This document shows positions 6,515 through 9,590 of a stretch of 9,590 nucleotides of DNA, piece after piece. The translations under genes were made by a program, and so were the position numbers. The DNA is taken from the NCBI GenBank assembly GCA_045587785.1, contig JAZNDA010000035.1, positions 1 through 9,590 of the forward strand. The letters are read 5' to 3'. How positions within the stretch are numbered: position 1 is the stretch's first letter; each line of letters opens with the position of its first letter. The notes under the pieces are model-generated. The model was not told where the DNA came from. It ran no database searches and worked only from the letters and a program-made list of their open reading frames with translations. Source of the DNA: RGIG8775 sp045587785. GTDB taxonomy: Bacteria > Bacillota > Clostridia > Oscillospirales > CAG-272.

Positions 6515-6994
6515 ATGATTAAACGTATTCTTGTCGGTAAGCATGACCGCATCATTCGTACGGATACATATCTTGTCCGCGTGGAGACCCATGACGGAAG
6601 AGTGCTTGAGGATCTGGAGCCCAGAAAGCTTTTTCCGTACACCCTTCCGACCCGCTATATCACACTTCTCAGCTCTGACGAAAATGAGCAGGCACTCATT
6701 GGCGATCTGGATGAACTGGATGAGGCATCCAGAGAAGCCATCGAGCTTTGCTTTGAGGATTATTACATGATTCCTGAGATTCTTGAGGTGCTTCATATTG
6801 AGGATAAGTCTTCCTTTAGGTGGGTGGTAAGGACAGAGCGCGGCAAGGTGAATTTCCATATCCGCAACCGCCAAAGCGATATCAAGAATGCGGATGGCAA
6901 GCTGTTTATCAGAGACTCCAACGATAACCGCTACCATGCCGATCTTAAAAAACTGGATGAAAAGAGCCTGAGGCGCATTGCCGCTTACATTTAA
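6515..6994 (+). CDS. DUF1854 domain protein
   Basis: This is a 159-residue soluble protein beginning MIKRILVGKHDRIIRTDTYL. The body fits DUF1854. A segment RVLEDLEPRKLFPYTLPTRYITLLSSDENE corresponds to the family's 'V-P-x-R-x-F-P' strand. LGDLDEL-like IGDLDELDEASREAI precedes the 'L-x-x-x-Y-x-x-P-x-I' helix (YYMIPEILEV). FRWVVRTERGKVNFHIRNR matches the conserved W-x-V-x-T-x-R-G. LFIRDSNDNRYHADLKKLDEKS matches the terminal D-x-x-x-N-R-Y motif. The function is not established; the family is often found beside ABC transporters, sometimes in cyanophycin gene clusters, but neither is visible here. AAGGAGG (6502-6508) fixes the start at ATG 6515 rather than any upstream codon of the same frame inside the inverted-repeat element. 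It is followed directly by a terminator. Confidence 0.85.
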   Translation: MIKRILVGKHDRIIRTDTYLVRVETHDGRVLEDLEPRKLFPYTLPTRYITLLSSDENEQALIGDLDELDEASREAIELCFEDYYMIPEILEVLHIEDKSSFRWVVRTERGKVNFHIRNRQSDIKNADGKLFIRDSNDNRYHADLKKLDEKSLRRIAAYI

Positions 6995-7005
6995 AACAAA
7001 ATTAA

Positions 7006-7035
7006 GGGTTGCCGCGTGCGGCAACCCGTTTTTTA
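7006..7035 (+). terminator. Intrinsic terminator, probably bidirectional
   Basis: GGGTTGCCG (7006-7014), loop CGTG, then CGGCAACCC (7019-7027), followed by GTTTTTTAT. It starts 12 bases after the DUF1854 stop. It also ends the convergent acyl-CoA ligase gene, whose stop is at 7036; the opposite side has a weaker T-run (TAATTTTGTTT on the minus strand). Confidence 0.9.
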
Positions 7036-8730
7036 TTAGTCTATAGTCTTGTCGATCTTAAAACGAACGATCTTGCGAAGCGTGTTCTTGGGGAATGGCT
7101 CCGAGCGGAGCTTGAGTACGCCGATCTTCTTGTAGGGAACCGCCTTGCGGTTATAATCGTTGATATAAGGCATGAAATGCTTTTGCAGATCTTCAATGCC
7201 GTGCTCCTTGACGTAGGCTTCATCGGGGAAGATCTCGGCAACGATCTTGTTGCCGGACTCAGACTTGCTCACGCCCTCGTATACCACGATCTCCTCGATG
7301 CCGGGGATGCCCGAAAGATCCTTTTCGATCTCCTCGGGATACACGTTTTTGCCGTTGGAAAGAATGATCAGATTCTTAAGACGCCCCGTGATGCAAAGGT
7401 ATCCCGATTCATGGAATTTTCCGATGTCACCCGTGTGGAAATAGCCGTCGGCGTCGATGGCGGCAGCGGTTGCCTCCTCGTCGCGGTAGTAGCCCAGCAT
7501 GACGTTGGGACCCTTGACGCAGATCTCACCCTCGCCGTTCTGGTCGGGAGAATCAATTTTCACCTTGTCGCAGGGAATCGGCATACCCACCGTTCCGGGG
7601 ACAATATGCTTGTTTCGGTTAGCCGAGATCAGGGGCGCACATTCGGTAATGCCGTAGCCGTTGATGAGGGTGATACCGATGGACGTAAAGAAATGGAAGA
7701 TCTCGGGGCTCATGGGTGCACCGCCGCAAGCAATGGTCTGAAGCCTGCCGCCGAACGGCTCAAGGATTGCGGCAAACAGCTTGTCTGAAAGATTGATACC
7801 AACCTTTCGCACGGTATTGCTTACCCCGATCATGGTGCCTACCAGCTTTTCTTTGTTGCGCTCATGAAGTGTTTTTTGAATCTTGCGGTAAAAGGCTTCC
7901 AGATAGAGCGGAACCAAGATCATGGAATCGGGCTTTTCCTCAGCCAGCTCACGCTGAACGTACTTGACGCCCGAGGAGAGATAGACCTCAGCACCCAAGC
8001 AGAAGGGGGCCACTAAGCTGATGGTAGAACCGAAGGTGTGATGCGGGGGGAGAACAGCCACAAATTTTTCGCCCGCAGTCAGAATCTTGAGCGCGTTTGC
8101 TACGTTGGAGAGAATGGCTTTCTGGCTCAGCATAACGCCTTTGCCCTTGCCCGTGGTGCCCGAGGTGTATACCAAAAGAGCGAGCTTTGTGGGGTCGATC
8201 TCGGCACTGTCAAAGGACGTGTCGTGTGCGGCAAGTTTCTTTTTGCCCAAAGCAACCAACTCGGAAACGGTGGTAAAGGTGCCGCCGTGGGTGGAAAAGA
8301 GATTTTGGCTGTCAATTCCTGCGGTATCGGCGATGGCTTGCGTTTCTATAGCGGCATCGCTGATGATAAATTTGCAGTCGGCATTCTTGACAACATCTGC
8401 CAGCTCCTCCGTGTGCCAATCGGGGTCTAAAGGAACAAGAACAGCACCGATAGAAAGCAAAGCCATGTAGCAAAGCACCCAGTCGTAGGAGAGCTTGCCG
8501 ATGAGCGCACAGTGCACGTTTGCCAAACCGCGGCTCAAAAACTCGGTGCCAAGGGCTACCACTTGATGGCGGAATGCGCTGTAGGTGATGCTGATTTTTT
8601 CGGATTGCGAACCGGTTTCGCGGTAGGATAGACAGATCTTGCTTTTAAAATTTTTTGTGCGATCATATAAAAGCTCACGCATGTTTTTGAATTCGGGACA
8701 CTGCTTATACAATGCGTAGGGTTTGTTCAT
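7036..8730 (-). CDS. AMP-forming acyl-CoA ligase / AMP-dependent synthetase
   Basis: This is a 564-residue ANL-superfamily enzyme that activates a carboxylic acid, probably a fatty acid, with ATP to an acyl-adenylate and then to a thioester. The core motifs are in order: the P-loop-like YTSGTTGKGKG (about residues 188-198), the substrate/adenine motif GYGITECAPL (358-367), the Asp of YFHTGD (430-435) that binds ribose, the hinge and loop GRLKNLIILSNGKNVYPEEIE (about 449-469), and the C-terminal FPKNTLRKIVRF with catalytic Lys at about 553. No carrier-protein or acyltransferase domain is fused. ATG 8730 is chosen because GAAAGGA lies nine bases upstream; the ATG at 8748 would place that site inside the gene. 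It is transcribed from its own strong promoter. The exact acid substrate cannot be told. Confidence 0.92.
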   Translation of the reverse strand: MNKPYALYKQCPEFKNMRELLYDRTKNFKSKICLSYRETGSQSEKISITYSAFRHQVVALGTEFLSRGLANVHCALIGKLSYDWVLCYMALLSIGAVLVPLDPDWHTEELADVVKNADCKFIISDAAIETQAIADTAGIDSQNLFSTHGGTFTTVSELVALGKKKLAAHDTSFDSAEIDPTKLALLVYTSGTTGKGKGVMLSQKAILSNVANALKILTAGEKFVAVLPPHHTFGSTISLVAPFCLGAEVYLSSGVKYVQRELAEEKPDSMILVPLYLEAFYRKIQKTLHERNKEKLVGTMIGVSNTVRKVGINLSDKLFAAILEPFGGRLQTIACGGAPMSPEIFHFFTSIGITLINGYGITECAPLISANRNKHIVPGTVGMPIPCDKVKIDSPDQNGEGEICVKGPNVMLGYYRDEEATAAAIDADGYFHTGDIGKFHESGYLCITGRLKNLIILSNGKNVYPEEIEKDLSGIPGIEEIVVYEGVSKSESGNKIVAEIFPDEAYVKEHGIEDLQKHFMPYINDYNRKAVPYKKIGVLKLRSEPFPKNTLRKIVRFKIDKTID

Positions 8731-8777
8731 AATACGGTATCCTTTCAATGAAAAATCGAGCCAAAAAAGGCATCTAC

Positions 8778-8806
8778 ATTTTAGCAGAAAAACAAAAAAG
8801 TGTCAA
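8778..8806 (-). promoter_or_regulatory. Strong sigma-A promoter of the acyl-CoA ligase gene
   Basis: On the minus strand, consensus -35 TTGACA (8801-8806), a 17-base spacer, and -10 TAAAAT (8778-8783) preceded by TGC (extended -10). Transcription would start near 8771, leaving a leader of about 40 bases. Confidence 0.85.
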
Positions 8807-8809
8807 GTG

Positions 8810-8966
8810 ACGCGAAAAAAGTGATACATTTTATTCAAGAAATCTTAATGTTTTTTTGGGGATGTTCGCGGTGTTTTTTTGCAATGATTATCATGTACAG
8901 ATTGTCCGTCTGTTATAAAATTTATTTTTAAAAAAACAATTTTCTTAACTTTTTTCAAAAATACTA
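8810..8966. other. AT-rich non-coding spacer
   Basis: This stretch lies between the divergent promoters of the acyl-CoA ligase gene and the tRNA locus. It is full of A/T runs and has no supported gene. The only structured spot is a short dyad at 8884-8894 (ATGAT-T-ATCAT), a weak match to a Fur-family 7-1-7 operator. Confidence 0.5.
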
Positions 8967-8994
8967 TTGCATTTTTGAAAAAATGTGGTATAAT
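8967..8994 (+). promoter_or_regulatory. Strong sigma-A promoter of the tRNA-Ser locus
   Basis: TTGCAT (8967-8972), a 16-base spacer and TATAAT (8989-8994) preceded by TGG (extended -10). It directs transcription rightward from about 9001. No protein gene follows. The first intact product is tRNA-Ser at 9428, about 430 bases away, although the first copy of the tRNA 5' sequence is only about 70 bases away, at 9071. Confidence 0.75.
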
Positions 8995-9011
8995 AATATG
9001 CGTTGCGAATC

Positions 9012-9036
9012 TTTGATCAATGTTTTTTTGATCAAA
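9012..9036. repeat. Inverted repeat just past the transcription start
   Basis: TTTGATCAA (9012-9020) and TTGATCAAA (9028-9036) form a perfect 9-bp stem with a 7-base T-rich loop. Each arm contains the palindrome TGATCA. The location 10-35 bases into the predicted transcript would suit an operator or a 5' RNA hairpin. There is no T-run after it, so it is not a terminator. Confidence 0.55.
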
Positions 9037-9070
9037 ATTTCAACAATTGAATATGCACAGTATGTATCAA

Positions 9071-9198
9071 GGAGAGATATCTCGCCTATGGCGAGAATAC
9101 CCACACCCTACGCCTGACAAGCGAGCTTGTCGATCTTCGGGTGAGGTATGCGAAGTGGAATCGACGAGCTTGCGCTCATCGAGCCGCATCTCACGGGG
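9071..9198. repeat. Hairpin array containing scattered tRNA-Ser 5' sequence
   Basis: The array begins with GGAGAGATATC, the exact first 11 bases of the tRNA-Ser at 9428. Hairpins follow: CTCGCC-TAT-GGCGAG (9081-9095), GACAAGC-GA-GCTTGTC (9116-9131) and TCGACGAGC-TTGC-GCTCATCGA (9161-9182, one G-T pair). Longer-range pairs are ATACC..CACCC with GGGTG..GGTAT (9097-9149), competing with GTGAG..ATGCG against CGCATCTCAC (9141-9194). Two further pieces of the tRNA occur in the correct order: CGAAGTGG (9151-9158) and ACGGGGCT (9193-9200). No open frame here looks like a gene. It may be a dispersed palindromic repeat that landed in a tRNA copy. Confidence 0.6.
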
Positions 9199-9240
9199 CT
9201 CCATAAATATGATGCACGCTGTTGCATCATATTTATGGAG
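9199..9240. repeat. Perfect 18-bp inverted repeat
   Basis: The arms 9199-9216 (CTCCATAAATATGATGCA) and 9223-9240 are exact complements around the 6-base loop CGCTGT. The last four bases of the right arm (GGAG) are also the first four of the truncated tRNA-Ser copy at 9237, so repeat and tRNA fragment are fused. There is no T-run after the stem, so it is not a normal terminator. Confidence 0.85.
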
Positions 9241-9277
9241 AGATATCGAAGTGGTCATAACGGGGCTGACTCGAAAT
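9237..9277 (+). pseudogene. Truncated tRNA-Ser 5' half
   Basis: Bases 9237-9266 are identical to the first 30 bases of the tRNA-Ser at 9428. Including the anticodon loop CTCGAAAT the match is 39 of 41. The copy therefore covers the acceptor 5' strand, the D-arm, the anticodon 5' strand (GCTGA in place of GCGCA) and the CGA anticodon loop. Similarity stops right after the loop, and no 3' half follows, so it cannot make a tRNA. It is either the left junction of an element integrated in the tRNA gene or a decayed tandem copy. Confidence 0.75.
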
Positions 9278-9427
9278 TTTGTAGTCACTTTGGAACCTCC
9301 CACCTTAAATCCCTTGATTTATAAGGGTTTTCCGCAGTTCAAATAAAACTTAATACGTTAGTTCTCTCCTACTGTTCTCTCCAATTTCCAAGGTTGAGTA
9401 AGAACAGTAGAGAGCTAAAATAAACAC
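9278..9427. other. Interval between the two tRNA copies, possible integration scar
   Basis: This is about 150 non-coding bases bounded by the truncated and intact tRNA-Ser copies. It starts with TTTGTAGTCAC, which with TGACT (9267-9271) makes an imperfect stem. It contains CCCTT-GATTTAT-AAGGG (9311-9327), a hairpin of the sort often seen near integrase attachment ends in Firmicutes mobile elements (from memory, weak). It ends with the hairpin at 9358-9418. The boundaries fit a collapsed element that used the tRNA 5' half as attachment site, but no integrase gene remains. Confidence 0.4.
9358..9418 (+). repeat. Long imperfect hairpin just upstream of tRNA-Ser
   Basis: TACTGTTCT (9370-9378) pairs exactly with AGAACAGTA (9401-9409). 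Beyond a small bulge the outer bases also pair (TTAG..CTCT at 9358-9367 with AGAG..CTAA at 9411-9418). The loop is about 22 bases. It ends 9 bases before the tRNA, so it could shape 5' processing of the precursor, or it may be part of the integrated material. Confidence 0.55.
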
Positions 9428-9516
9428 GGAGAGATATCGAAGTGGTCATAACGGGGCGCACTCGAAATGCGTTTGAGAGCAATCTCACGAGGGTTCGAAT
9501 CCCTCTCTCTCCGCCA
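9428..9516 (+). tRNA. tRNA-Ser (anticodon CGA), CCA encoded
   Basis: This is an 89-base class II tRNA reading UCG. The acceptor GGAGAGA (9428-9434) pairs with TCTCTCC (9506-9512), followed by discriminator G and encoded CCA (9514-9516). The anticodon stem GCGCA/TGCGT has one G-T pair and encloses the loop CTCGAAA with anticodon CGA at 9463-9465. The long variable arm typical of serine tRNA is present (GAGA-GCAA-TCTC, 9475-9486). The T-arm GAGGG-TTCGAAT-CCCTC (9489-9505) is perfect. It appears functional, lies about 430 bases downstream of the only strong promoter seen, and is followed at once by a terminator. Confidence 0.96.
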
Positions 9517-9520
9517 CACC

Positions 9521-9555
9521 GAGCCTGCAAAGTCAATTTGCAGGCTCATTTTTTT
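9521..9555 (+). terminator. Intrinsic terminator after tRNA-Ser
   Basis: GAGCCTGCAAA (9521-9531), loop GTCAA, then TTTGCAGGCTC (9537-9547) form a perfect 11-bp stem followed by ATTTTTTT. It starts 5 bases after the tRNA CCA end, so the tRNA is the last product of its transcript. Bases 9556-9590 hold nothing I can identify. Confidence 0.95.
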
Positions 9556-9590
9556 CGCTTTTTTTCGACTTATGAAACCGTGGTCAGAGC

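Noticed and set aside
7009..7788. Plus-strand 259-codon open frame
   Set aside because: It is antisense to the acyl-CoA ligase gene and starts inside the terminator hairpin.
8731..8748. Upstream ATG for the acyl-CoA ligase
   Set aside because: That ATG is part of the ribosome binding site region (ATGAAAGGA); ATG 8730 is properly spaced from it.
8879..8894. Fur-family operator
   Set aside because: Only one 7-base half is good (ATTATCA); the other half matches 4 of 7 and it does not overlap either nearby promoter.
9047..9346. Open frames on both strands through the hairpin array
   Set aside because: They run through palindromes and tRNA sequence, lack convincing starts, and their translations have no family likeness.
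9071..9516. CRISPR-like array
   Set aside because: The three repeats are of unequal length, unevenly spaced and match a tRNA; spacers and cas genes are absent.

Overview
The window looks like chromosomal DNA of a low-to-moderate GC Bacillota, most likely class Clostridia and an uncultured gut lineage of the Oscillospirales type. The basis is the gene families (NrdR, an SLH-domain surface protein, clostridial-type MurA, DUF3810 and DUF1854 proteins), strong AGGAGG-type ribosome binding sites, and sigma-A promoters that almost all carry an extended -10 TG motif. The genus cannot be read from the sequence.

Layout. Bases 1-320 (minus) are the 5' part of nrdR, cut by the window edge, with its own promoter. 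Next is a small minus-strand gene (405-707, tentatively DUF6514). A divergent spacer leads to a plus-strand small membrane protein (954-1202). That gene's end overlaps by 8 bases the convergent end of a secreted Ig-like/SLH cell-surface protein (1195-2484, minus). A plus-strand block follows: an RluA-type pseudouridine synthase (2644-3588) translationally coupled to a DUF3810 membrane zincin-like protein (3581-4732), then murA (4909-6222, TTG start) on its own promoter, then a DUF1854 gene (6515-6994). Between murA and the DUF1854 gene lies a 275-base element with 23-base imperfect terminal inverted repeats, which is a MITE candidate or a structured leader. A hairpin terminator (7006-7035) separates this block from a convergent AMP-forming acyl-CoA ligase gene (7036-8730, minus) with a near-consensus promoter.

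The last 800 bases hold no protein gene I can support. They contain a strong plus-strand promoter (8967-8994), a palindromic pair just past the start of transcription, a hairpin array, a perfect 18-bp inverted repeat, a truncated tRNA-Ser 5' half, an attachment-site-like stretch, and finally an intact tRNA-Ser(CGA) (9428-9516) with a textbook terminator. The 5' end of the tRNA occurs three times (9071, 9237, 9428). The simplest reading is that the tRNA-Ser(CGA) gene has been hit repeatedly by integrating or repeat elements, each leaving a copy of the tRNA 5' end behind and pushing the functional gene about 430 bases from the promoter.

Most protein genes are housekeeping: ribonucleotide reductase control, rRNA/tRNA modification, peptidoglycan precursor synthesis, fatty-acid activation and envelope. 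The unusual material is the tRNA-Ser locus and the 6227-6501 inverted-repeat element. I do not see a defence system, CRISPR array or toxin-antitoxin pair.
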